This document shows positions 11,091-22,669 of a DNA stretch of 64,000 nucleotides, in pieces (within the stretch, counting starts at the first letter, position 1; each line of letters opens with the position of its first letter). A program made the translations under genes and the position numbers. Origin of the DNA: Gordionus sp. m RMFG-2023. Taxonomy: Eukaryota > Nematomorpha > Gordioida > Chordodea > Parachordodidae. The notes beneath the pieces are model-generated. The model searched no databases. It saw only the letters and a program-made list of their open reading frames with translations, and was not told the origin of the DNA. The stretch lies in assembly GCF_954871325.1 (NCBI RefSeq), contig NC_088777.1:43563366-43627365 (forward strand). The letters run 5' to 3'.

Positions 11091-13269
11091 TAGTATTATG
11101 TAGATATCACAGTGGTTTAAATTGCGATAATTATTTTATTTAACAATATGACCATACACCTTTATGAGTATTGGAAATTGGAGGCAACCGGCATAGGATT
11201 TAGCCCCCATCTCCAATAACAAATATTCATTACCCCCCCCCCTCCATCTCCTCTTCCCGTTAATTTTTTCAATATCTCTTTTATTTAGTTAAAAATATTC
11301 GTCAATATGGCTAAATATCGTGTTGTACATCGTCGATATTTTCCGAAACAATGACGTTTCTGTTTTAACTTGGTCTATTTTTAACTTAATCTAACCGCCG
11401 CCTACATGGTAAAATATTTGTAGATAAACCTATTCGAATTATATTTCTCGAAATATGATATAGCTTTTTGCAACAGCTGGGATCAAGCGCGTAACCAGCT
11501 CCATCGGAAATTTGCCTCTTCTCTTAAATATTATTTTCGAGTGATACTCCCCCATCCCTCAGTAAAATAATATATGCAATCACTAATTAATAATTTGAAG
11601 GAAAAATCAGTTAACGTTAATAATTTTTTAAAATAACGACCATAATTAATCTTTAGAAAAAAAGACATTTTATAAAAAAAACTCAAATTATTGTTGTTGT
11701 TTTGTGCAAATGATTATTTTTAATATTCAAGCAAAAAAAGAAAATATATTTTATAAGAGATAAGTTCAAGCATAAAAGATTTTTATTTAAATTTGAGAAA
11801 AAGATTATATTTTATGCATAGATAAATAAAGCACGATAAAAATCAAAAAACCACCATTATGTTTTTTTTTCTTATATACGAAATTGTTAATTTTATATAT
11901 TTAAAATAAATTTATTAATCGATTTTATTTTACATTAATTAGATTCATTATATATTATTTTTAAATAAATCAATTATTCTCAACCTCGTAGTTTTTCTCT
12001 AACACACACAAATCTTAAAAGTTTTTATATGACATAATATAGCCAAAGGTTTACAATAAATGGACCTAAATACTACAAATCATATATGGCTGAAAACTCT
12101 AACGTATCCCTCCCCCCCAAATACCTATAAGAAAATTCTGGATATCATATAGCTGTAATTATATAATGCTAGTAAAATAATGATCTTAAAAAAATCATCA
12201 AACGAAATATTAACTAACTATATTTTAAAATTTTAAACCATTATCTTGCCCAATTCTGAAAATTTAATGTACAAATGCACAAGCACTTGAAATTTTCTAA
12301 GTTCGATTTCCATTTTTATATCAATAATTGTATAAAGTTGATAACTTTTTTGAATATAATATAATGGAATTTTTTTATTCTTAGACCAATTGTTTTTAAT
12401 TTTTTTATCAAGGTAGTCTATTATTAATTTTTAAATATTTTTATTAAAATTTTTCTTGCAAGCGTATATATTTATGATTGATAATCTGGTATCCGACGTT
12501 ATTGGCTTTTCCATAAACTATCTAACTCGCAAATCGGTAAGAAATTTTCATGTAAAATTTTATATTAATTCCCCCCTCCCCCCCCCCCTCCACATCATCC
12601 TTACCCCAGCAATCGGAATATGTATTAACAGAATAGAAATCAATAGAAATCCTAAAAATCAGAGACAAAAGGAAATCCAAAATATCACCAAATCTAGGAA
12701 ATATAAAAATCAATAATTAAGGTTACCAAAAAATTGAAAAACCAGCTTGATATTAAAATCAGAGATATTATTCGATTTTCCAAACTAAGTCCTGTGCTAG
12801 AAGTATATTCTTAATATCACAAAAACTAGCTAAGAGGTAAGACCTGGAGAGCAACTAATCGTTTTTTATCTTTAACTTTTCAATTCTTGCGCCGATTTTT
12901 TAAATTATTTAAATTTTTTGTTTTAATATCCTTACTGTCATATTTTAAATGAGATTTTTGGGGAAATAAAAATTGTGCTCATCAATGGAATCATGGATCC
13001 TCTTTTAAATGAATATAATCAGGTCAAATGACGATGTTTCTATTCAAATTCTTTAAATATTTCTTTTCAACCTTAAGAGTCAAATGATATATTATATAAT
13101 TATAGCAATTATTTATTTATTTGAATAATAGCTGATATAATATATTGTTAAAAGGTAATGGTGCATAAATATATTATTCTAAGTTAAAATCATTAAAGCT
13201 GAAAAATATAAAAATAGAATTTAGGAAAAGGATAAGGAATTTAAAAATAAAATGTCTAAAAAGAAAATA
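11091..13269. other. Non-coding spacer with C-tracts
   Basis: AT-rich sequence with C-runs near 11,230, 12,110 and 12,571-12,592. The block at 11,165-11,240 (TTGGAGGCAACCGG then a C10 run) resembles the G9-tract block near 7,871 in opposite orientation. No gene or complete element is supported. An open frame over 12,456-12,716 is low-complexity and I do not regard it as a gene. Confidence 0.4.
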
Positions 13270-14082
13270 GTAGATAGGATCTAGGATCTAGGAAGGTGAA
13301 GAAAAGGAAGAGAGTAAAAGGAGGCAGAAGATTATTCAATGGAAGAGATAAAACTTAGATAGTTAGAGCGAATAATGGCTATAGCAAATCTTTGCCGTAA
13401 GAAAAGGAATTCCGAAGAATGATCGGTCTTTATGCGAATCCGTCTCCCCGATTCTTAAATTTAGTTTTGGTGCCAAAGGTGGTGAGAATAAAGCAGATAT
13501 GGGAATAAATGAGTAGGAAGGATTTATGGAACTGTATTTGTACCGGATTTTTGCAAGGGCGAAGTCAGTGATGTTGTGGTTGTATGCTGCATTTGGATCA
13601 TCGCAGGTGAAGTCCCAAACCAGGAGCTAATCCCTTGAACGAGGAATTAAGAATTCCTCAGAACGTTTTCCATCGGTTCTAAGTATACGTTTGGCTCAAG
13701 TCTAGATTGAATGCCTGTGGATTTGAATGCACATAAAATGATATCATTGCATTTGGTGTACCGTGGTAAACGGCCTAGACAAAAGTGGTAATAGAGGCAA
13801 TGTCTATCTTTGCAATCAACACTGGTTTCGCAATCTTCGTATTGATAAGGTAGAACAATTTTGCAATTGAGCCGTAGTTCAATAGCAAATCTTAGCTCGT
13901 CAACGGAAAGCTGCAGGTCAAGGTTGTTGGAGGGTATGGTCTCCAGAAACTCGCGACGGATCCTTGGTTCAAGTTGTGCAATGTGAGATAGTCGTCGTGA
14001 AGACTCATTTTTAGATAAGCGCCGGAGCCTTGAGTGGAATATACCAATCTTTCTGTGAACATGAGGAGGTTCGTGTGGTTTT
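13270..14082 (-). mobile_element. LINE copy 2, 3' part (endonuclease end)
   Basis: The minus strand encodes the same C-terminal domain as LINE copy 1: a DGKRSEEFLIP-like block near 13,680-13,630 followed by LLVWDFTCDDP near 13,620-13,590, and upstream TERLVYSTQGSGAYLKMSL near 14,060-14,000. The reading frame is broken in places. The sequence stops abruptly at 14,082 where a hAT element begins and resumes at 18,647. Confidence 0.75.
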
Positions 14083-14486
14083 CAGGGCGTCGCTAGCCTT
14101 TACAATCTCAGGGGGCTCAGCTAAAAAAATTTATGGGAGGCGAAGCCCCCCATACTCCCAATTTGCGGGCCTTCGCCCCGCTTTTCCCCGGCCTTCGGTC
14201 GGGTGTTATATTAATATATTATACTTTTTTAAAATTTGCTAACTCTAAACAATTATTCTGAATTTCATATTTTGTCATTTATTATATTTTGCATACAAAA
14301 TAAACTAACATATAAATAATTAAAACAATACAAGACATATCTAAAAATAATATTTCAAAACAAAATCTATTTATTACAGTATAAAATATTTTCGATGGTT
14401 GATATAAAAAATATTTGCGTCTAAAGAATTACAAGTGATAAAAAAGGTTAATTAATTCATACACATGCCTCAATTGATAATGGTTT

Positions 14487-17235
14487 TGTTATATAGGTGA
14501 TAACAGTGGTGAAAGATAACGGTGGAGATTTTAATTTATAATAATTTTATTCTAACTAAAATGATACTTAAAATAAATATAAAAATAAGGTATATATATG
14601 TATTATAAAAAACATTTAAGCGAAATATATAGTTAAAGGCTATAAAAAAACAATTTAAGTTAAATAAAAAATCAATCGATCAACATTCCCCTTCTTCTGA
14701 AAAGCATTCCCACAATCCATCTGAGCTGTCATAGCAAGCTTGTCGTCCAAATGATTTATCATTTTGATTGTCAAGTTGTTGCATATGTCGTCTCAATCGT
14801 TGGCTTGTTCAAATCGTAAGCTTCATATCTCAATGGTTATTATTATCAATTTTTTAAAATTGTTATTATCATTATTTGTTATTAAATATATATGAAGATT
14901 TTGAATGATTTTAGAATGTAGATATTATTGAATAACGTCTTTATAGAATAAGATTCATCGAGTAAACGAAATAGAATTAATTTAACGAATAACGAATTTG
15001 ATTAAGAATAATTGAATCAGAATAAATTTATCAAATATTGAATATTTGGAATGAAATAAATAATTGGTCGCATTTTATTTTTATTTTTTATTATATATAT
15101 TTTGCGTTTTAGATAATAGCGTTTTACGTATCTCAATATATTTAATATTTGGAATGAAATAAATAATTGGTCGCATTTTATTTTTATTTTATATTATATA
15201 TATTTTGCGTTTTAGATAATAGCGTTTTACGTTTCTCAATTTTTAGTTTCATAATGTATCATTCATCATTTTATATTCATTATTTAATTCCGCGTTTTTT
15301 ACAATATATCATTTTATATTTATTTTTAATTACGCGTTTTTTTAAAAAAAAATCAATATTATATTATGTATTTTTTTTAATAAAAGATGATATGTACGTC
15401 TGTACATCCATCTCTCTCTTCAGAAATTTAAACTTTATGCCCTTATATTTTAATTTAAAAAGTATTTTGAAATAATAATTATTCATAAGTTTGCTTTTAA
15501 TAAAAAATAATTTTTTGAGCCTCAAATTTTTAGAAAAAGATCTCTTCATCACATCCTTGAAAGACGTTTAGTTTTTATATGACTTTTCTTAGTGATACTT
15601 AAAATTGTCTTCAAATTTATAAACCTCAATTTTTTTTTATCGCATTTAGTGTTACTTATAAGAGTTTTTTTAATTCTATTATTTTCTTTAATCTTTGTTT
15701 CATTGTTTACTTTAATGTTTATTTCCTTATTTTCTATAATCACGAATATTTCAAATTTTATTATATAATTTATCTCTTTTAGTTTATAAGAATCTCTTTA
15801 ATTTTGAATATTTGGTTCTAATTCAATATTTTTCAATTTTTTGTTACTAAGATTTACAATTACAATGATAATTTCTTTTATTATAATGTGTTTCTTTATC
15901 ATGTTTATTGTCTAATTTTCTATTTTCATAATAATTCTCATTATTAGATTTATTAAAATTTTTATTACGAACATTTTTCTTATCATGGGATTCAAGTTGT
16001 TAGTTTTATAATTTCTGTAGTCTATACAATTACAATTTTCATAATATCTAAAATTATTATTATTGCAATTTTTATTACAATTAATATCATATCTTTTAAC
16101 AAAGTTTCGCCCAAAGTTGTTTTTAAAATGGTCATTAGGTTTATAATCATTATAATTTCTTTTGTTATAATTATTATTTCTATTATTATTATAATAACCT
16201 ATGTCACTAGTATTATAATTTTTTTAGACTGAATTTTGTCAATATGAAATCTATAATGATCCGGGAATTGAATTAAATATGGCCTATCTACATAATATTT
16301 TTTAATTATAGCTAAGAATTTATCTTTAGGTAATTCAGTTAATTCCCACATTTGGTCATAATCCCAGAAATCAAAAATACGAAAAATATCAATGGGTAGG
16401 TCATCAAGAAATTTAACTGTTAATTCATTATTAAGTAAATACTTTCTAAGGTTATCAAAGTATTCATATATGTCCATTGTGACTGATTTATATTTAAATT
16501 TTTTATTAAATTATTTATTTTATTTTTTTTACGTGGATTTAGAATATTTTATAAATCATCATTGGTTTTACTACATAGAATTCATAACCTATTGTCTAAC
16601 TATCATATTGGTTCTTGTAAGTTCATATACCCAATTTTAATAATCATTTCCATTTATAACAACTCCATTATGCATGATAGATTCGTCTAGTTTGATATTA
16701 AGTTTAGTAATTCTTCTTCCCAGTTGAATCATCCATTTGATCACCATTTGGTACATTTCAGTGTCATAATTTTATGTGTGTCATTTATCGGCATATGCAC
16801 AATATATACGAGTTTTTTTTATATGTCATTGTGAGTTATCATTCCAGGGCCGGGGCACTATGTTATATAGATGATAACAGTGGTGAAAGATAACGGTGGA
16901 GATTTTAATTTATAATAATTTTATTCTAAAACTAAAATGATATTTAAAATAAATATAAAATAAGGTATATATATATGTATTATAAAAAAAACAATTTAAA
17001 TGAAATATATAAGTGGTGAAAGATACCCGGGGCACCATGTTATATAGGTGATAACAGTGGTAAAAGATAACGGTGGATAATAATAATTTTATTCTAAAAC
17101 TAAAATGATACTTAAAATAAATATAAAAATAAGGTATATATATATATATGTATTATAAAAAACAATTTAAACGAAATACATGATTAAAGGCTATAAAAAA
17201 CAATTTAAGTTAAATAAAAAATCAATCGATCAACA
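14487..17235 (-). mobile_element. LTR retrotransposon fossil, gag-like only, nested in the hAT
   Basis: Two direct repeats of about 198-199 bases (14,487-14,685 and 17,038-17,235) begin TG and end CA when read on the minus strand, and are flanked by a perfect 5-bp target duplication GGTTT. On the minus strand the upstream LTR is followed directly by a primer-binding-site-like TGGTGCCCCGGG, and the downstream LTR is preceded by a purine tract AGAAGAAGGGGAA. Between them a short minus-strand frame near 16,477-16,199 could be gag-like, followed by an Asn/Lys-rich stretch. No protease, reverse transcriptase or integrase was seen. It looks broken or non-autonomous. The LTR copies are similar but not identical, suggesting moderate age. 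Superfamily undetermined. Confidence 0.8.
16861..17012 (-). repeat. Extra partial LTR copy inside the LTR element
   Basis: A third, incomplete copy of the LTR sequence lies just inside the 17,038-17,235 LTR and is bordered by a second CCCCGG primer-site-like block (about 16,850). This gives a tandem LTR arrangement, likely from unequal exchange or aberrant reverse transcription. Confidence 0.7.
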
Positions 17236-18689
17236 GGTTTATAAAAACCACATAAGGCTATATGATTCTTAGCAACTTACATTGACAAAAGGTCATAAAC
17301 AATATAACTCTCTATTACCATTTTAGACAATGTTTTATAGAATGGACTAATAAGAAAAAATTTATAGGCCTTACCAAATTAACAATTCTTGAAGAAGAGA
17401 ATATAAACGCCCAATCTAAATCATAAAACTATATAGTAGTTAGAGCTTCCTCTTAGATGATATGATGGAAGCTAGATAATAAATCGAGAAAATTATTGTG
17501 AGATATTAAATTTATACACCAAATAATGGATGCTGGTTAATTTACAGTCATAGCCATGACACTCACGATGGTAATCCATATCAGAATTTATTATGTTAGA
17601 ATTATGAAATAAAAACATTAAAATCTTTAGAAGAAATTAAGTAAATATATTGAAGCCTTGAGTTATTTACACGGCAAGGATAACCTATTAGAAATGAAAC
17701 ATTTTGTATATAAAATAAGAACCAGAGTGATATCAAGAAAGCAATTAAAATGTTATATATTATTGTCGCACTATCTCTAGTTGGTATATTAAATCTTAAA
17801 ATTATAGTAGTTTGTAATAATATCTAAAATATATTCATATTAAAAATTTAACTCTGTTTTTCAAAGAAGAAGAAAATACCTTTCCTAAAAACATGTAAAA
17901 AAAGAGAAGAAAAATATCTAATTTATTACATCCATTGTGGGATGAATAATAAAAAATTACAATAATATTAATAAATAGAGTTAAATAGTTGAAAATATAT
18001 TGTTACATATATTTATTATGAAAAGCATTGATTAGTAAAATTTTAAAAATATTAACACTGTAATATATTATATAACTGTCAAATACGTCTGCAAAAGTGG
18101 CATTTTACCTAATATTTTATAAATAATTATATATAATACATGATAATTAAATTTAAAAATCAATAATATAGTTGATTAGTGATGTTAAACTCGGCTAATT
18201 ACAATTAAATTTGTTAATTTTATATTAATAAATGATTATATTAATTTAATTAGGGTTATATAATAATTTAAATAATAAAAGTTCACTAAGATTCAACTGT
18301 TAATGCTAAATTAATATTTAGTGAGTGATATGGATATATTTTTAACACAAAATTTGATCGCAAGCTGACATAGTGAAAATATATTATATGTATTAATCTA
18401 ATCTAATAATTAAAATAGTATTCATTTAATAAAAATTTAGATAGTCTTATTAATTTTTAAATAATAAAATTAAATCTATATATTACTCAATAGAATTATA
18501 AAAGAAATTGTTCAGGGAGCAATTAAAAAAATTTATTTTTAATTCAAGGGGATATTAAGGAGTCATTAAAAATACTTTTTGCTTCAGGGGGCTATTTAAA
18601 TTTTTCAGGGGGCTCGAGCCCCTGCGTTCCCCTAGCAACGCCACTGGGGGTGTTTAAGACAACAGAACTGTCCCAAGGTCTAGTAGCAT

Positions 18690-18850
18690 CTACATGAGCG
18701 GGGGAGGGATGTAGGAACAGTTTGCATCCAATTTTTCATGAGGGGGTAGTAGGTAGGCTCATATAAGGGGGAGAGGTTAAATTTATTTGGGGGTTATCTA
18801 TTAAATTTTAAATAAAATAGGACAAAATATATTGCTGTAAAAATTAATAC
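18690..18850 (+). repeat. Repeat family C, copy 1 (G-tract repeat)
   Basis: Contains CATGAGCGGGGGAGGGATG, CAGTTTGCATCCAATTTTT, GAGGGGGTAGTAGGTAGG and GGGGGTTATCTATTAAATTT. The same order occurs on the minus strand at 63,307-63,450. It interrupts LINE copy 2 between the hAT element and the RT portion. No coding capacity; ends not defined. Confidence 0.65.
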
Positions 18851-19149
18851 TTTTTTTATAGGCCTACATTGATATTGCTGATCACCGACCAAATCTATAG
18901 CAAACAATCATAAACATTATTTTCCAAGTAAAACTTTCTACTATCCTTTTAAATGTAATTTAAAAGGCTTAGACATTCTCAGCAAACTCATATTCTTGAC
19001 AATATGCGGTTTTTAATTTAATTCATGATTTAAAAAATATTTATTTTATATTCACAATATTTTGATAGTTGGTATAGTAGAGCTAAAATAATTTAAGTTA
19101 TTCTTTTTAAATTTTATGAAGGGAGTACTATTATAATTAAAAAGGTCAA
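18851..19149. other. AT-rich stretch within the LINE copy 2 interruption
   Basis: No coding match to the LINE and no recognised element end. It probably belongs to the same insertion as the family C repeat. Confidence 0.35.
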
Positions 19150-20890
19150 TAATATTATAAAAATATCGGCATCAAAGGCAGCGGGAATTTTTTAGCATAG
19201 GTTTTTGAAAGGGGTCTGTATCCATTGAAAATCTTATCACGTAGATGCTGAGATCTAGGCTTCGTCAATTGGTCAGAAAAGAAGGAAAGCTGGTAAATAA
19301 ATTGATTAGATGAGAGACGGAAGGCGATGAATCCACTAATGTAAAGGGTTAGTAGTGAATTTAAGTCGATATCCCCAAGCTTGCAGGGCAGTGACACTTG
19401 TAACTATAAATTGTGATTAAAGAATAAATCAAGAAATTTAAAAATTGAGGGGAATCGAAGAGCATTAAGAATTTTAGGAATCTAGTAAAATTTGAGAAGA
19501 AAAAAGGCCTGATGAAGAAGAAGATGCTTGGAGATTTTAAAAATGAAGTAACTCAGATGATGAGTTAGCGAAGTTGTAATTTATGGATTTCAAACAACCA
19601 ACTGGGTAGCCGAGATAAGTGAGGGGGGGGGGGAGAATAATCATCTGTCGTCAATCTATCAAATATGCAATTAAAGATTACAATCGGGTGAAATATTTTT
19701 GACCATTCATTAATATCTATGGAGAAGAGTAGCCAGCTTAGAGGATCGTCTTGTTGGATCCATTTTGTGAAAGTACATAATTGTTGATTTGGAGATGAAA
19801 TGGTAAAGAGAAGTGTAAAAATAGAGAAAAGGTTGGAAATGAGGGGTATATTTGAGAGAAAGTGGGAGTGGGGAATAGAATTAAATGCATTAGAAAGTCA
19901 ATTTTAACAAGGATTTTGTCACATTGATTGGTATAGATGATGATCTGAACCATATATTTTCTAAATACGAGTAGCGTGTGATTTAGCAAGTTGGTAGAGT
20001 GCTAAAATTAAGGCTTTAATTTTAGAAGATATAAGTTTCGCAACAATACGGCGGAATACGGTCCCGCTATTGGTCGAATACCTTTATTGGGCTTTCGGGT
20101 ATGATTAATTTGGCGTAGAATAGGAGTGGTCTGATAGATTAGGGAAAGAGTCCATGTGATATTTTATTATAGAATTTTGTCAAATTTTGTAGGATTGAGA
20201 CCCAGTTGATTATGAGGGATATGTAAGATCCCGAGGAAGATAGGATGAAGCCCATCGTAGCCTGGTGAGAGTCATGGTGAAAGGACAAAATGCAATTGTA
20301 TACCTAGTCTGGGGTGAAATCATTTGGGAATGGGTTGGATGGAGGAAGCGATATGAAGTCACCTCGGTGCAAGTAAGCAGAGGGTGGATTTGATATTTAG
20401 GTTATTTATTTGTTAGAAATTATTTTGACCTAAATTGGAAGTTATAAATATTTTTGGTTTTATAGGGGGTGCAGTGGTTGTAAGGGCAGGAGGTTTATAG
20501 TTGGGTCTTAGATTTGTTGATTTAAACATTTTTGAATCTCTAGGTTGGGAGGTCGGAGGGTCGTGAAGGAAAATAAAAAAGTTTGAGCCAATGTTAAAGA
20601 GAGGAAAAGTTACTTATTCCAGACAGGTGGAGAGAGCTTTGGCTGCTTATACGCTGGAACCTTTAGGAATTTTAGAGATAATAAAAGGTTTATCGGATTT
20701 TAGGAAGTTGATGTAGTCGTCATGAGGGGTAGATGGGAGGGGAATAAATGAGTCTAATGAGGTAGGTAAGTAGGCGATATTAGATGAGGTAGAAGTATCG
20801 CTTTGAGTGGAAAATGGGATTTTGGAAAGGAGGAGAAATACGCTTTCCGGATTCAGGACATACGATGCTTTTGATTTGCAAGTAAGTCAA
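19150..20890 (-). mobile_element. LINE copy 2, 5' part (RT end)
   Basis: Minus strand: an N-terminal SKIPKGSS-like block near 20,680, the RT core with VKIDFLMHLI near 19,900, QQDDPLSWLLFSIDINEW near 19,750 and a DDYS box near 19,640, then LTKPRSQHLRDKIFNGYRPL near 19,270-19,200. These align in order with LINE copy 1. A G10 tract at about 19,622-19,631 lies in the RT region. Frames are broken; this is a dead copy. Together with 13,270-14,082 it makes one LINE split by later insertions. Confidence 0.7.
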
Positions 20891-21709
20891 CAAACCTTGT
20901 TACCCAGAGAATAAAAATGAAATTAAAAATTTCTTCCTAGTTGTCTTTATAAAAATTGAATTTAATATTATTAAAAAGCAATGTAAAGAAATATAAAAAC
21001 TTAACTTTTAAAATGAAATATTTTGAAATGACATAATTAAGGGGATTTCTGCAATTATTATTTTTAATCACATTATAATAGTTTAAAAATATATTATCTG
21101 ACCTAAAGTTAAAAATATGTTTAAAATATTCTAGGTTTTCCCCATTTTAAAAGCAGGCGATTCTTAATCAACTCAATAACTTTGTTAAATATTTTATTAA
21201 AATTAAATATTTATTCGAAGTGAGTACATCAATAAAGCCACCCCCTCCCTTCCGAACTTTTAATTGCCTATAATCTCAATTCCGTTTGAAGATTTTAAGC
21301 TAAAATTAGCACGGCACAACACATTTTCACCATTTTATGAACATATACTCAAAAATTAATAAATTTTTTTCATTGTGATAGCGAAAAATTTATGACGGTT
21401 TGGGCTTTCGAACTGACTGGGCTTTACAAATTTCTGAAGTCCTCAAAATGCCATTCAAAATATTTATTATTTAATGACTATTTATTAATAAAATATTTTG
21501 TTATAAAAATTATTATAATTGATATTTATCTACTATTTATATTATATTAAAAATATAACACCAAGTTCCTTTTTTTCTATATAGAGAAGTATATAAATTT
21601 TATTTAAACGTGGGGAAGGGGGGGGGGGGGGGGGTGTAGGTGTTAACATCTTACTTTACCTGCCCTGGGTTAATCTCATTTTATCAATTTAATATTTGAT
21701 ATCAGAAAA
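20891..21709. other. AT-rich spacer with a G17 tract
   Basis: No gene seen. A run of about 17 G at 21,618-21,634 is followed by TGTAGGTGTTAACATC. C-rich CCACCCCCTCCC lies near 21,240. No element ends could be paired. Confidence 0.4.
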
Positions 21710-21948
21710 CAGGGATGCGAACCCTCCTTCTAAAAAATGTGTTCGGGTTTGGGTTCAGTCAAAAATCTCTGAACCCGGTTCGCGTTAATTAATTGAAAGT
21801 TTAAAATAAAAAAAATAAATTTGTTAAAAAAGATTGGATGGACCCTGAATCCTAAATTTTAAAAAGGGTTCGGGTTTAGGTATGGGTTCAGCGAAATATC
21901 GGGGGTTCGCGAACGGGTTTAGGGTTTGGGTTAGGGTTCTCATCTCTG
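21710..21948. mobile_element. hAT-type MITE with telomere-like interior
   Basis: Ends CAGGGATGCGAACCC and, inverted, CAGAGATGAGAACCC, with flanking 8-bp sequences TCAGAAAA and ACAGATAA matching at 6 of 8. The interior holds GGGTTCGGGTTTGGGTT and GGGTTTAGGGTTTGGGTTAG type runs at both ends. Length about 239 bases, non-coding. Confidence 0.7.
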
Positions 21949-22129
21949 ACAGATAACTCTGGCTAATTTTTTTACCGAAAATAAAAAAAAATTTTTATTT
22001 TTTTATAATAATCATATTTATTTTAAGCAGAATAATATATTCTTATATTATTATTATTGTGTAATAGATATAATAGAATCTACAAAATATGTAAAAAATT
22101 TAAAACAAAACAATTTAAATAACTATATA

Positions 22130-22490
22130 AAGCGAGAAAAAATAAATAAGAAGTATAAAGAGTCTAGGATATCTCTTCAAGCTTAGACTTCTATTAAAGC
22201 TAATGTAGTTCGCTTTAAGGATGGTTATGCCGTCAAACTTTTCAGAGGAAAAACCCTTCTTAAGTGTTATTCTGTGAGTTTGCTGATTTGTAAGCCTAGA
22301 TTTTTGGAAAATACTAGAAACAATGACCTTTCGAAATTTCTGAATATTTTGAGATTTTATGTTTTTCCTTGTGATCCATGATGTCAAGGGCTTGGTTGGA
22401 AAGGGTCAGGGGATCAATACATAAATAGTCCCTATGTTTTTTAAATGTTTTTACGCATAGACGCCATAAGAAAACAAAGTCCCTTGGCAA
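22130..22490 (-). mobile_element. LINE copy 3, 3' terminal fragment
   Basis: Minus strand: DYLCIDPLTLSNQALDIM then KISKYSEISKGHCF near 22,440-22,330, and FDGITILKANYISFNRSL near 22,240-22,180. These align with the last domain of LINE copy 1 ([35 protein letters not shown]). One frame break separates the two parts. Strong 5' truncation, the usual LINE fate, or cut by the next element. Confidence 0.75.
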
Positions 22491-22501
22491 ATGACCGTAC
22501 A

Positions 22502-22669
22502 CAGGGGCATAACTAAACCTTCCAATTTTCTTGGACTTTAAGGATGCTAATCTAAAATTCTCTAAAATTAATATTGTTTTTTTTACTTCAAAATTTTTAT
22601 TTTCTAAATTTTTTGAAAAGGCGCTTCGAAATATTACGTGGCTCGAGCCCCTAATAGCACCATCTAGTG
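22502..22669. mobile_element. Short hAT-type MITE
   Basis: Left end CAGGGGCATAACTA; right end read inward CACTAGATGGTGCTATTAGG followed by GGCTCGAGCC. The GGCTCGAGCCCC block is shared with the right subterminal region of the larger hAT at 18,610-18,630, so this is probably a deletion derivative of that family. Confidence 0.55.

Larger units (their letters stand above)
14083..18646. mobile_element. hAT element inserted in LINE copy 2, itself carrying an LTR element
   Basis: The left end is CAGGGCGTCGCTAGCC; the right end read inward is CAGTGGCGTTGCTAGGGG, a typical hAT-type CAGNGGCGTNGCTAG terminus. Flanking 8-bp sequences GTGGTTTT and GGGGTGTT agree at 6 of 8 positions, an aged target duplication. 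The left subterminal region (14,120-14,210) contains short GC-rich hairpins such as GGCGAAGCCCCCC and CCGGCCTTCGGTCGG. Without the LTR insertion the element is about 1.8 kb. No transposase reading was found, so it looks non-autonomous. The ends resemble those at 22,502-22,669 and the right end at 51,561. Confidence 0.8.

Noticed and set aside
12456-12716. Open frame with a proline run
   Set aside because: The proline run comes from a C-tract; no start context, no splice support, no recognisable motif.
14120-14210. GC-rich hairpins as an RNA gene or bacterial-type terminator
   Set aside because: They lie at the subterminal end of a hAT element and the context is eukaryotic.
15167-15475. Plus-strand open frame of about 100 codons
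   Set aside because: Phe/Tyr/Ile-rich reading of AT-rich sequence inside the LTR fossil; no domain and implausible composition.
16392-16640. Plus-strand hydrophobic open frame
   Set aside because: Antisense to the better-supported gag-like frame of the LTR element; low-complexity composition.
21890-21945. Interstitial telomere
   Set aside because: The G-rich repeats are bounded by hAT-type inverted ends and an imperfect 8-bp duplication, so they belong to a MITE.
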